DNA of 64,000 bases from Staphylococcus ratti. Lineage in GTDB: Bacteria > Bacillota > Bacilli > Staphylococcales > Staphylococcaceae. Within the stretch, counting starts at the first letter, position 1, and each line of letters opens with the position of its first letter. Shown here one piece after another: positions 53,095-60,935 of the stretch. The translations under genes and the position numbers were made by a program. Under the pieces are notes generated by a model. That model searched no databases, was not told the origin of the DNA, and worked only from the letters and a program-made list of their open reading frames with translations. The DNA is taken from positions 1,302,001 to 1,366,000 of the forward strand of contig NZ_CP086654.1 in the NCBI RefSeq assembly GCF_020883535.1. The letters run 5' to 3'.

Positions 53095-54504
53095 CTACGC
53101 TTCCTTAATTTCTTCTGCCAATTTATCACTGTAACCAAAAAACCACGTCAATACAAAAGCCGTTACAAATGAAATAACCAATACTAAAATATAAAATGGT
53201 AACTGTCCGATATCTTTCAAAAATAGTAAAATACCAGGTAAAACAGTAATAGCCATACCTGAAGCTTTCAATTGGAAAATAGCCGCAAAGAAGCCACCTA
53301 CTGCACCACCGATCAGACCACAAATAAAAGGTTTAAAGTAACGTAAATTCACACCAAAAATGGCTGGTTCCGTAATACCGAGTAATGCTGAAAAAGCAGA
53401 AGGTATAGCAAGCGCTTTTAATTTCGCTTTCTTTGTTTTAAGTCCCACTGCAACCGCCGCTGCGGCTTGGGCTGTCATAGCTGCTGAGATAATCGGATTA
53501 AATGCATTATAATGGAACTTCTCTAGCAATTGAATTTCCATAAAATTGAAAATGTGATGTACCCCTGTGACAACGATAATTTGTTGGAAAAATCCAATCA
53601 ACAATCCAGCAATACCAAATGGTAAAGCAAGTACCCATTCAGTGCCTGATAAAATAATTGTCTCAATAGAATGGAAAACAGGTCCAATTACAAATAACCC
53701 TAAAGTAACCATGACAAGTAATACTAAGAAAGGTGTCACAATTAAATCTATCGCATCAGGAATACGTTTCCTTAGCGCTTGTTCAAATTTAGCACCAATA
53801 AGCCCCACAAAGAATGCTGGTAGGACCGATCCTTGGTAACCTACAATCGGAATAAAATTAAAGAACTTGATAGCTTCTACTGAACCGTCACCTACTTGAT
53901 ACGCATTAGGTAATGCTGGGTTCACTAACATCAAACCTAATACGATACCAAGAACAGGACTGCCACCAAATACTTTAAAAGCACTCCAAGCAACTAATGC
54001 TGGTAAAAAAGCAAAAGCAGTATCTGTGAGTATTTGTGTAAACAAAATGAAGTTTTGAGGAATATCTTTAGCCGTCATTCCCATCCAACTTAAAATTTGA
54101 TCGTTCATCACCACACCGCGCAACCCCATAAATAATCCTGTCGCAACTAATACCGGAATAATTGGCACGAACACATCGCCAAACACACGAATGGCACGTT
54201 GAAAAGCATTTCCTTGTTTAGCACTTACTGATTTGACTTCTGATTTTGAACTACCTTCTATTCCTAATGTCGTTATCTCATTGTAAATTTTGTTTACCGT
54301 TCCTGTTCCAAAAATAATTTGAAATTGGCCTGAGTTGTAAAAAGCACCTTTAACTTTTTCAATATCTTCGACTTGTGCTTGGTCTACTTTCTCTTTATCT
54401 TTGACCATAATTCTCAATCGTGTGGCACAATGTGCCAACGACTGTATGTTTTCCTTTCCTCCTACGGCTTGAATCACTGACTCTGCTATTTTTTTATCAT
54501 TCAC
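53095..54504 (-). CDS. scrA: Sucrose-type PTS permease EIIBC
   Basis: 469 residues. The IIB domain at 1 to about 85 has phospho-Cys26 in LAHCATRLR. The IIC domain from about 105 has ten membrane helices, with GVHHIFNFMEIQLLE and LGITEPAIFGVNLRYFKPF. There is no IIA domain, as in ScrA permeases, which borrow the glucose EIIA. Trehalose and beta-glucoside EIIBC proteins are related, so the substrate is inferred from the neighbouring fructokinase and LacI-type regulator. It overlaps the kinase gene by four bases. Confidence 0.8.
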   Translation of the reverse strand: MNDKKIAESVIQAVGGKENIQSLAHCATRLRIMVKDKEKVDQAQVEDIEKVKGAFYNSGQFQIIFGTGTVNKIYNEITTLGIEGSSKSEVKSVSAKQGNAFQRAIRVFGDVFVPIIPVLVATGLFMGLRGVVMNDQILSWMGMTAKDIPQNFILFTQILTDTAFAFLPALVAWSAFKVFGGSPVLGIVLGLMLVNPALPNAYQVGDGSVEAIKFFNFIPIVGYQGSVLPAFFVGLIGAKFEQALRKRIPDAIDLIVTPFLVLLVMVTLGLFVIGPVFHSIETIILSGTEWVLALPFGIAGLLIGFFQQIIVVTGVHHIFNFMEIQLLEKFHYNAFNPIISAAMTAQAAAAVAVGLKTKKAKLKALAIPSAFSALLGITEPAIFGVNLRYFKPFICGLIGGAVGGFFAAIFQLKASGMAITVLPGILLFLKDIGQLPFYILVLVISFVTAFVLTWFFGYSDKLAEEIKEA

Positions 54505-55463
54505 TCATTTTCACCTCTTATAAACGTTAGCACTTGTTGTTCAGTTGGCAAGCTGTCAATTGCTCCGTAAACCATTGTCGTTAATGCACCAACTGCGTTC
54601 GCAAATTTTAAGCATTGATAACTATCTTCAAAAAGCTTGTTTTTTCCATACTTTAACAATTGATAATTAATGGCTCCTATAAAAGCATCTCCTGCACCTG
54701 TTGCATCTAAAGCATCGACTTCAAAACCTGATGCTTGTGCAATTAATCCCTCTTTAGTATACAAAGAAGCGCCAGCTTTGCCTTCCGTATAGATGACAGC
54801 TTCAACATTTCCTTTAAATAATGATGCTATTGCCGCTTCTTTATTTTTAATACGTGTTATAAATGCTAATTCTTCATCTGAAATTTTGACAATATGCGCT
54901 TTGGGAACAAATTCCAATACCGTATTATGTAATGCATCTAAATCTTTCCAAAGTGGAAAACGTAAGTTCGGATCAAAAACTACTGTGCCATTCACTTTTA
55001 ACATTTTGTCAATTAACACTCGATGTACCTCTTTTATGGGATAATCTACTAAATCAACTGAACAAAAATGTAAAATGTCTGTCGTATCCAATACGATATT
55101 CCTTATTTCGCAAGCTTCTAACAACATATCAGCTGAAGGTTTACGATAAAATGCAAAATCTCGTTCACCCTCTGCTGTTAAACTAACAAAAGCCAAAGCA
55201 GTATTAGCTTTAGAGGTCTGTTTTAAATACTGCGTGTCAACACCAATAATACCAAGTTTATCTATAATTTTCTCTCCAAATGCATCATTACCCACTTGTG
55301 TAATCATTGCAGCGTTACCACCAAGTTTTGCAACACAACTTGCCACATTAGCAGGTGCGCCACCCACTTGTGGAGAAAATTGCGTTACATCTTTTAAATT
55401 AATATCTCGATCGCTAGGGATAAAATCAATCAATGCTTCTCCAACTGCATATAATTTATTCAT
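54501..55463 (-). CDS. scrK: Fructokinase (PfkB/ribokinase family)
   Basis: 320 residues. The N-terminal substrate loop is SPQVGGAPANVASCVAKLGG and the C-terminal catalytic motif is DALDATGAGDAFIGAINYQ. It phosphorylates fructose, the product of sucrose-6-phosphate hydrolysis. It lies downstream of the operator and scrR and overlaps the PTS gene start by four bases, so it is translationally coupled. No scrB (sucrose-6-phosphate hydrolase) is in this cluster. Confidence 0.88.
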   Translation of the reverse strand: MNKLYAVGEALIDFIPSDRDINLKDVTQFSPQVGGAPANVASCVAKLGGNAAMITQVGNDAFGEKIIDKLGIIGVDTQYLKQTSKANTALAFVSLTAEGERDFAFYRKPSADMLLEACEIRNIVLDTTDILHFCSVDLVDYPIKEVHRVLIDKMLKVNGTVVFDPNLRFPLWKDLDALHNTVLEFVPKAHIVKISDEELAFITRIKNKEAAIASLFKGNVEAVIYTEGKAGASLYTKEGLIAQASGFEVDALDATGAGDAFIGAINYQLLKYGKNKLFEDSYQCLKFANAVGALTTMVYGAIDSLPTEQQVLTFIRGENE

Positions 55464-55528
55464 AATTATCCTCTCTCTAACTATATTGTTTCATTACTTG
55501 AAGCTTCACTTTAAGAATTCTACCTCAC

Positions 55529-55572
55529 ATTTTGGAACCGGTTCCAAAATAGTATAAAGTAAAACGCTTTCA
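55529..55572 (-). promoter_or_regulatory. Sucrose operon operator and cre-like site
   Basis: A 22-bp perfect palindrome (55529-55550, half-site TTTTGGAACC) is a classic LacI-family operator between scrR and the kinase gene. Beside it, TGAAAGCGTTTTAC (55572-55559 on the minus strand) matches 12 of 14 positions of the CcpA cre consensus TGWNANCGNTNNCA. Together they suggest sucrose induction through ScrR and glucose repression through CcpA. Confidence 0.8.
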
Positions 55573-55580
55573 TAAACATT

Positions 55581-56561
55581 TTACTCATCGCTTTGCGAGA
55601 AGTCAATACTCGCATTTTTTATAAATTCAAAAGTCATTACTTTTAGACGTTCTACTGTTTCGCCATTGATAATACGAATTAAATTTTGCGCAGCCTGTTC
55701 GCCCGTTTGCTTATATGGAAAACGCATTGTCGCAAGAGATGGTGTAACAATAGTTGTCGTGTCATAACCACCAAAACCGACTATAGAGAGTTGCTTTGGA
55801 ACTTGTAAATGTTGTTGATGTGCTGCTTTCAACGTACCTAACGCAATGTTATCTGTCCCACAAATGATGACATCATAGTGAGAGACTAAAGCGCTCGCAG
55901 CTAATGTAGCCTGTTGCAAATCAAAAGTTGTATAATACACATCTGCAGTTTGATGATAATGATTAAGGCCTGTTAACACACCTTTTTTCCTATCAACGCC
56001 AACTGCTTTATCGTATTCGCCTACACCTAAATACGCAATGCGCTTAAAATGTTGTTGACCGATCACTTCACCAACACTACGCCCTGCTTCAAAATCATTT
56101 TGTATTACGGAAGGGACATGCTTATTTGCTTGACCAATCAGTAGTACAGGTGCTTTTATATCTTGAATCGCTTCAATATGTTTTTCCGTAATTTGTGTAG
56201 CAACTAATAAAATGCCATCTACTTTATTTTTATTCAATGTATATAACGCTTCTATTTCTTGCTCTATACTTTGATTCGTATTCACTATTAGAATTTGATA
56301 TTTATTGTCTTGGAAATAATGCTCTGCGCCTTCAAGAATCTGATGTGTTGCGTAAGAGTCGAGTCTAGGGATAATTGCGCCTATCATGAAAGTGCGCTTC
56401 GCTTTTAATGATTGTGCAAATTGATTTGGTGAGTATCCGGTAGCTTGTACGATTTTATCTATTTTATCTTTAGTTTTCTGACTTACAGATCCCCCATTTA
56501 AATATCGAGATACCGTACTTTTTGAAACTTTTGCCATTTTTGCAATATCTGAAATATTCAT
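55581..56561 (-). CDS. scrR: LacI-family repressor of the sucrose-type operon
   Basis: 326 residues. The helix-turn-helix is MNISDIAKMAKVSKSTVSRYLNGG, followed by the hinge-helix region and a periplasmic-binding-like sugar domain (from about residue 60, MIGAIIPRLDSYATHQILEGAE). It lies upstream of the kinase and PTS genes on the same strand, with a LacI-type operator palindrome between. The effector is probably fructose or sucrose-6-phosphate, by analogy with ScrR. Confidence 0.85.
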   Translation of the reverse strand: MNISDIAKMAKVSKSTVSRYLNGGSVSQKTKDKIDKIVQATGYSPNQFAQSLKAKRTFMIGAIIPRLDSYATHQILEGAEHYFQDNKYQILIVNTNQSIEQEIEALYTLNKNKVDGILLVATQITEKHIEAIQDIKAPVLLIGQANKHVPSVIQNDFEAGRSVGEVIGQQHFKRIAYLGVGEYDKAVGVDRKKGVLTGLNHYHQTADVYYTTFDLQQATLAASALVSHYDVIICGTDNIALGTLKAAHQQHLQVPKQLSIVGFGGYDTTTIVTPSLATMRFPYKQTGEQAAQNLIRIINGETVERLKVMTFEFIKNASIDFSQSDE

Positions 56562-56783
56562 TGCTATCCCCCTAACATGTTCATCTTTTAGATTTACTTA
56601 TAGACGTGCGTGCTTTTACTATTATTATTTTCTATCACGCGCAGCATCTTCCTATAACCTACTTAATAATAGCTATGGCTATGAAAAAGACATGATACTT
56701 ATATAAAACATTACCTTTACCAACCTATGTTACTAATAAAGCGACGAGTTCATAAGATTGTCTTTCAGATCTCTTGCCATCTA

Positions 56784-57149
56784 TCACTGCTTATGATGCA
56801 CGCCTTTCTCATATTCTGCTTCTAAAACTTTATCCCTTCTTCTTTCAATATCAATAATATCATTATTTAAGCACCGAATGTCTTTATTGATACCATTTTG
56901 TTTGTCGTATAAAGCACGCATCGTACGACGGTGTCCAAACTGAAACATCTCACTATTTTGTTCAAGGTGGCTTAATATACGACTGTCACAATAACGTTCT
57001 AGTAAATGATGATTAAATTGATTCGTGGTTTCTCTTAATCCATCATACTCATTTAATAAATCATTAACTTTTCTCTTCTCAAACAAATAAGATTCCTCTT
57101 GCTCTTTTTTCTTTTCAATCAAATGATTCAAGTCATCAACTTTACACAT
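56784..57149 (-). CDS. Small coiled-coil protein, perhaps DUF3958-like (type VII secretion partner family)
   Basis: 121 residues from the ATG at 57149; the first frame codon is a TTG two codons earlier, and AAGGGG lies upstream. It is almost entirely helical and charged (KKKEQEESYLFEKRKVNDLLNEYD; CLNNDIIDIERRRDKVLEAEYE), with a central FGHRRTMRALYDKQ. Length and layout recall the DUF3958 proteins that accompany LXG-type type VII toxins. No toxin, WXG100 or ess gene is here. The assignment is tentative; an orphan helical protein is equally possible. Confidence 0.5.
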   Translation of the reverse strand: MCKVDDLNHLIEKKKEQEESYLFEKRKVNDLLNEYDGLRETTNQFNHHLLERYCDSRILSHLEQNSEMFQFGHRRTMRALYDKQNGINKDIRCLNNDIIDIERRRDKVLEAEYEKGVHHKQ

Positions 57150-57208
57150 CGGCAAACGCCCCTTTTAATTTAGAATTATTACCTACGAACTACTTCATAG
57201 TTATGGGA

Positions 57209-57727
57209 GTGGGACAGAAATCTATTTGATTTCGTCGTCCCACCCCCACAAGGCTGGCTAGGGTTGAAAGGAGCTCTAAGCGAAAATTCAATCCAGACAG
57301 CTACTGTGCTTTTTAAAAGTTACCTTCTCTTTAGATGTGGGACAGAAATCTATTTGATTTCGTCGTCCCACCCCCACAAGGCTGGCTAGGGTTGAAAGGA
57401 GCTGCTAAGCGAAAATTCAATCCAGACAGCTACTGTGCTTTTTAAAGTCACCTTCTCATTTGATGTGGGACAGAAATCTATTTGATTTCGTCGTCCCACC
57501 CCCACAAGGCTGGCTAGGGTTGAAAGGAGCTGCTAAGCGAAAATTCAATCCAGACAGCTACTGTGCTTTTTAAAGTCACCTTCTCATTTGATGTGGGACA
57601 GAAATCTATTTGATTTCGTCGTCCCACCCCCACAAGGCTGGCTAGGGTTGAAATGAGCTGCTAAGCGAAAATTCAATCCAGACAGCTACTGTGCTTTTTA
57701 AAGTCACCTTCTCATTTGATGTGGGGC
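57209..57727. repeat. Tandem array B of the structured ~128-bp repeat (4 full units plus a stub)
   Basis: Units begin GTGGGACAGAAATC at 57209, 57337, 57465 and 57593, with an exact 128-base period. A final partial GTGGGGC starts at 57721. Each unit has the same two hairpins as array A: GTGGGAC..GAAATC / GATTTC..GTCCCAC, and GGGTTGAA / TTCAATCC. The units are nearly identical to each other (a few substitutions and one base missing near 57273), which points to recent tandem amplification. The spacer text (TTTTTAAA..TCACCTTCTC) is also repeated. Confidence 0.9.
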
Positions 57728-57891
57728 TAACTATTATATAAATCATCCATATTTTACATACTATATTTTAACTTACGTAAAATCAATAACATTTTTATAA
57801 TGGCATCTTAACCTTTTATACTGACAAAATGTTCCACTTTAAATCAAAACTATCAGTTAACCGCTTAGGTAATTAAATATCACAAATAAAA

Positions 57892-57932
57892 ACACCTTTA
57901 AAATTGAATGTTCAATCCAACTTTAAAGGTGT
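57892..57932 (-). terminator. Terminator of the 33-residue ORF
   Basis: ACACCTTTAAA (57892-57902) pairs perfectly with TTTAAAGGTGT (57922-57932). An A-rich run upstream gives U5 on the minus strand. It begins 11 bases after the ORF stop. Confidence 0.85.
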
Positions 57933-57942
57933 CAAAATAGCA

Positions 57943-58044
57943 TTAATACTTTTTATTGAGTATTTCTTTAACCCGTTCTAAAATATCTTCTGTTCGATGT
58001 TCAATATTGGGTGTTTCTTTTATTTTTCTCTTATAGTTATTCAT
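57943..58044 (-). CDS. 33-residue small protein, unknown
   Basis: The ATG at 58044 follows GATGAGGTTGAT. The product begins MNNYKRKIKETPNIEHRTED and ends ILERVKEILNKKY, followed by TAA and a clean terminator. It is charged with a C-terminal amphipathic helix. It lies 52 bases downstream of the CAP-domain gene on the same strand. Ribosome site, stop and terminator together support a real small gene. No family is recognised. Confidence 0.6.
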   Translation of the reverse strand: MNNYKRKIKETPNIEHRTEDILERVKEILNKKY

Positions 58045-58096
58045 AGCATCAACCTCATCCGATTGATTCATACCCATTTTTATAAACTATAAAACG

Positions 58097-59113
58097 TTAT
58101 CCCGTATAATTTTCCGTCCAATAAGGTTGCTTTTTAGCATTAAAATCTACACCTACACCCAACGTGGTGACGTTAGGGTGAAGTATATTTTTACGGTGTC
58201 CTGCTGAATTCATTAAACCTTGATGTGCAAAAATGGGGCTTTGTTGACCATATGCGAGATTTTCAGCCGCAGTGCTATAATGGTGGCCATCTTTTTTTAT
58301 GCGATCAAATGGTGACTCACCTTTCAAATTAGTGTGTTCGAAATACTGTTGCATAGCCATATCTTTGCTGTGTTTACGTGCAGTATTAGCAAGAGACTCT
58401 GAATAATTTAACGGTTCCAAACCATTTTGAACACGCGTCGCATTCACTAAATAATAGTCCAATTTTTCATAACTATTCGCTAAGTTTTTTGATGGCGCTG
58501 CATATTGTCCGTTCAATCTGTTTTCCATTGTTTTGCTCACTTGTAACAAGGCCGTTAAGTGATTTTTACGATGTATATCGTAAAATGCAGTCGTATAAAT
58601 ATTATCTTTTTCAAACACATCGTACGCTTCATTGTTTTGACGATAAAGGGTATTGCCTTTTTGAATGCCTTCTAAAGGTTTGCCAAGACGATGACGTACC
58701 ACATCTTTAGGTGTATTATATTTAATCCCTGATTTTGAAGTTATCGTATTTTGGTTACTAAATAACCCATGTACTTTTCCATCAATATAACTCACTAAAA
58801 CGAAATGATTAAAGTCGTTATGATAGACGTACCACTTAGTACCATATTCATTGTCCAATACGTTAGAATGTGGACCAAGTGCTGCTTCCACTTCTTTTTG
58901 TGACATATTCATTTGAATATTGTAAATCGCAAACTGTTGTTGCTTAGGCGTTTTAAGTGCTGTGTCAAAAGACTTTCCTTCAACCAATTGATCCACTTTT
59001 TCAGTTACAGGTTGAGTAATTTTATGCATAAAATCCGTAGGTTGTATAGGAATGACTAAAATTAATACAAAACCAACAATTAGAAAAGATAAAAATGACT
59101 TGATATAAAACAA
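58097..59113 (-). CDS. CAP-domain exported protein (YkwD-like, with CAP-associated N-terminal domain)
   Basis: 338 residues. An N-terminal hydrophobic segment (about 5-25) is a signal or anchor. A CAP-associated domain (about 60-190, IYNIQMNMSQKEVEAALG and later GIKYNTPKDVVRHRLGKP) resembles PF14504. The C-terminal CAP/SCP domain (about 215-338) has YFEHTNLKGESPFDRI, AENLAYG and GLMNSAGHRKNIL and ends WTENYTG. It is surface or secreted; molecular activity is not established in staphylococci. It lies just upstream of the 33-residue ORF and downstream of guaC. Confidence 0.88.
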   Translation of the reverse strand: MFYIKSFLSFLIVGFVLILVIPIQPTDFMHKITQPVTEKVDQLVEGKSFDTALKTPKQQQFAIYNIQMNMSQKEVEAALGPHSNVLDNEYGTKWYVYHNDFNHFVLVSYIDGKVHGLFSNQNTITSKSGIKYNTPKDVVRHRLGKPLEGIQKGNTLYRQNNEAYDVFEKDNIYTTAFYDIHRKNHLTALLQVSKTMENRLNGQYAAPSKNLANSYEKLDYYLVNATRVQNGLEPLNYSESLANTARKHSKDMAMQQYFEHTNLKGESPFDRIKKDGHHYSTAAENLAYGQQSPIFAHQGLMNSAGHRKNILHPNVTTLGVGVDFNAKKQPYWTENYTG

Positions 59114-59125
59114 CTCCTGGTTTTA

Positions 59126-60103
59126 TTAGTCTCTATCACCATTAAAAATTGAATTTCTTACAATAACGTAATCGACTTTGCGAAGTGCACCAATGTCTTT
59201 TCCACCTGCATATGAAATTGAGCTTTGTAAGTCTTCTTGCATCTCTACAAGCGTATCTTTTAGCGAACCTTTATGTTCTACAAACATTTTTTTACCTTCT
59301 ACATTTTTACGTTCACCTTTTTGATATTCTGAAGCACTTCCAAAATATTCTTTATACTTTTTACCATCTAATTCAACTGTTTCCCCTGGAGATTCATCAT
59401 GTGCTGCAAACAATGAACCAATCATAACCATCGAAGCCCCAAATCTCACGGATTTCGCTATATCACCATGTGTACGGATACCACCATCCGCAATAATCGG
59501 TTTGCGTGCTGCTTTGCTACAATGATTAACTGCAGCGAGTTGCCAACCTCCTGTACCAAAACCCGTTTTGATTTTAGTAATGCATACACGACCAGGCCCA
59601 ATACCTACTTTAGTAGCATCAGCACCTGCATTTTCAAGTTCACGAACACCCTCAGGCGTCCCTACATTACCAGCGATAACGAAAACGTCTGGCAGATGTT
59701 TTTTAATATGTTGAATCATTTCAATGACTTGATCTGAATGACCGTGTGCAATATCAATTGTAATATATTCTGGTGAAAGTCCCGCTTCTTTTAACGATTT
59801 AACAAATTCAAACTCTCCGGCTTTCACACCAACCGAAATAGAAGAAAATAAACCTTTGTCTTTCATTTTTTTGACGAAAGGCAGACGTGCTGCTTCATCA
59901 AAACGATGCATAATATAGAAGTAATCATTTTCAGCAAACCATTCTGCTAATGACTCATTCATTACCGTTTGCATATTGGCAGGAACGACAGGTAATTTAA
60001 AGCGTCTTGGTCCAAATTGAATGGAAGTATCAATTTCTGATCGACTTTTTACAATACTCTTATTTGGTATAAGTTGGACGTCTTCATAATCGAAAATTTT
60101 CAT
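59126..60103 (-). CDS. guaC: GMP reductase
   Basis: 325 residues from the ATG at 60103 ([25 protein letters not shown]), with AAGGGG upstream; the frame is open ten codons further. It is an IMPDH/GMPR-type TIM barrel. The catalytic cysteine is in [17 protein letters not shown], and NAD(P)H/GMP motifs such as [15 protein letters not shown] are complete. It converts GMP to IMP with NADPH. There are no CBS domains, as expected for GuaC. Confidence 0.95.
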   Translation of the reverse strand: MKIFDYEDVQLIPNKSIVKSRSEIDTSIQFGPRRFKLPVVPANMQTVMNESLAEWFAENDYFYIMHRFDEAARLPFVKKMKDKGLFSSISVGVKAGEFEFVKSLKEAGLSPEYITIDIAHGHSDQVIEMIQHIKKHLPDVFVIAGNVGTPEGVRELENAGADATKVGIGPGRVCITKIKTGFGTGGWQLAAVNHCSKAARKPIIADGGIRTHGDIAKSVRFGASMVMIGSLFAAHDESPGETVELDGKKYKEYFGSASEYQKGERKNVEGKKMFVEHKGSLKDTLVEMQEDLQSSISYAGGKDIGALRKVDYVIVRNSIFNGDRD

Positions 60104-60179
60104 TTTTCTTAACCCCTTATAATTGTATTCCAAAAGATAATATACTATCTATTTGCAATATTGTAAATAAAAGGGGATA

Positions 60180-60449
60180 TTACCAACTGGATTTCTTAAC
60201 GCCAGGAATTTGTCCTTTATGTGCATGTTCTCTGAAAGCAATACGAGACATTTCAAATTTACGCATTACGCCTCTCGGACGCCCTGTCACTTTACATCTA
60301 CGTGTTAAACGCGTAGGTGAAGCATCTCTAGGTAATTTTTTTAATCCTTCATAATCTCCTTTTGCTTTCAACTCACGTCTAATTTCCGCGTATTTTGCAA
60401 CCATTGCTTCACGCTTTTGCTCTTTGGCAATTTTTGATTTTTTAGCCAT
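60180..60449 (-). CDS. rpsN2: Alternative 30S ribosomal protein S14 (zinc-independent, RpsN2)
   Basis: 89 residues, longer than the 61-residue zinc S14. It carries a single Cys ([16 protein letters not shown]) and no CXXC pairs, so it is the C- form. It ends with the canonical [11 protein letters not shown]. Such S14 copies replace the zinc protein when zinc is scarce. A Zur box 20 bases upstream supports that. Confidence 0.95.
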   Translation of the reverse strand: MAKKSKIAKEQKREAMVAKYAEIRRELKAKGDYEGLKKLPRDASPTRLTRRCKVTGRPRGVMRKFEMSRIAFREHAHKGQIPGVKKSSW

Positions 60450-60468
60450 ATTTTTCTCTCCTTTTTAA

Positions 60469-60489
60469 AAATCGTAATAATTACGATTT
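60469..60489. promoter_or_regulatory. Zur box upstream of rpsN2
   Basis: A 21-bp near-perfect palindrome with half-site AAATCGTAAT around a central A matches the Gram-positive Zur consensus AAATCGTAATNATTACGATTT. It lies 19 bases before the rpsN2 ATG. Zur with zinc should repress rpsN2. Confidence 0.9.
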
Positions 60490-60594
60490 AAATAATAGCA
60501 CATCCTTCTAAAATGAAGCAAGTCAGTTTTTCTAAGTTCTTCTAAAATATAGAAAATAAAAGTTGGCAAACATTTATAAACGTGGTAAAATAAC

Positions 60595-60615
60595 AAATCG
60601 TAATAGTTTCAATTT
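60595..60615 (+). promoter_or_regulatory. Second, partly degenerate Zur-like box upstream of rpmG
   Basis: AAATCGTAAT then A then GTTTCAATTT. The left half-site is perfect and the right half keeps 7 of 10 bases, 17 of 20 defined positions overall. It lies 17 bases before the rpmG start, overlapping the leader, in the 183-base gap between the divergent genes. Confidence 0.6.
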
Positions 60616-60632
60616 AAAAGGAGGTCGACCCA

Positions 60633-60782
60633 ATGCGCGTTAATGTTACATTAGCATGTACTGAATGTGGTGACCGTAACTACATCACTACGAAAAACAA
60701 ACGTACGAATCCTGAGCGTATCGAAATGATGAAGTATTGCCCAAGATTAAATAAACATACGTTACACAGAGAAACAAAATAA
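60633..60782 (+). CDS. rpmG: 50S ribosomal protein L33
   Basis: 49 residues starting [20 protein letters not shown] after AAGGAGG. The first zinc pair CTEC is present but the second pair is reduced to YCPRLN, so only three cysteines remain, as in L33 forms of reduced or no zinc dependence. It is divergent from rpsN2 with Zur-like sites between. The gene is short but the family is unmistakable. Confidence 0.93.
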   Translation: MRVNVTLACTECGDRNYITTKNKRTNPERIEMMKYCPRLNKHTLHRETK

Positions 60783-60832
60783 TCATTGATTAAAGCAGTT
60801 ACGAAACACCCACTCATCAAAATACGACGTAA

Positions 60833-60865
60833 ACTACAACTCGAACATTTCGAGTTGTAGTTTTT
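60833..60865 (+). terminator. rpmG terminator
   Basis: ACTACAACTCGAA (60833-60845) pairs perfectly with TTCGAGTTGTAGT (60849-60861) around a 3-base loop, followed by T4. Confidence 0.85.
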
Positions 60866-60867
60866 AT

Positions 60868-60917
60868 ATTTAAAGGGAGCGAAACAGAAATCTTAAAGTT
60901 TCTGTCCCGCTCCTTTA
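60868..60917 (-). terminator. katA terminator
   Basis: TTTAAAGGGAGCGAAACAGAAA pairs with TTTCTGTCCCGCTCCTTTAAA (one wobble, one mismatch) around TCTTAAAG. It lies 18 bases after the katA stop. The inner GGGACAGAAA text resembles hairpin 1 of the repeat arrays. Confidence 0.85.
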
Positions 60918-60935
60918 AAAATAGCTATTTTAATA

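Noticed and set aside
57209-57727. CRISPR array
   Set aside because: The whole ~128-bp unit including the spacer-like part is repeated, there are no unique 30-bp spacers, and no cas genes occur in the window.
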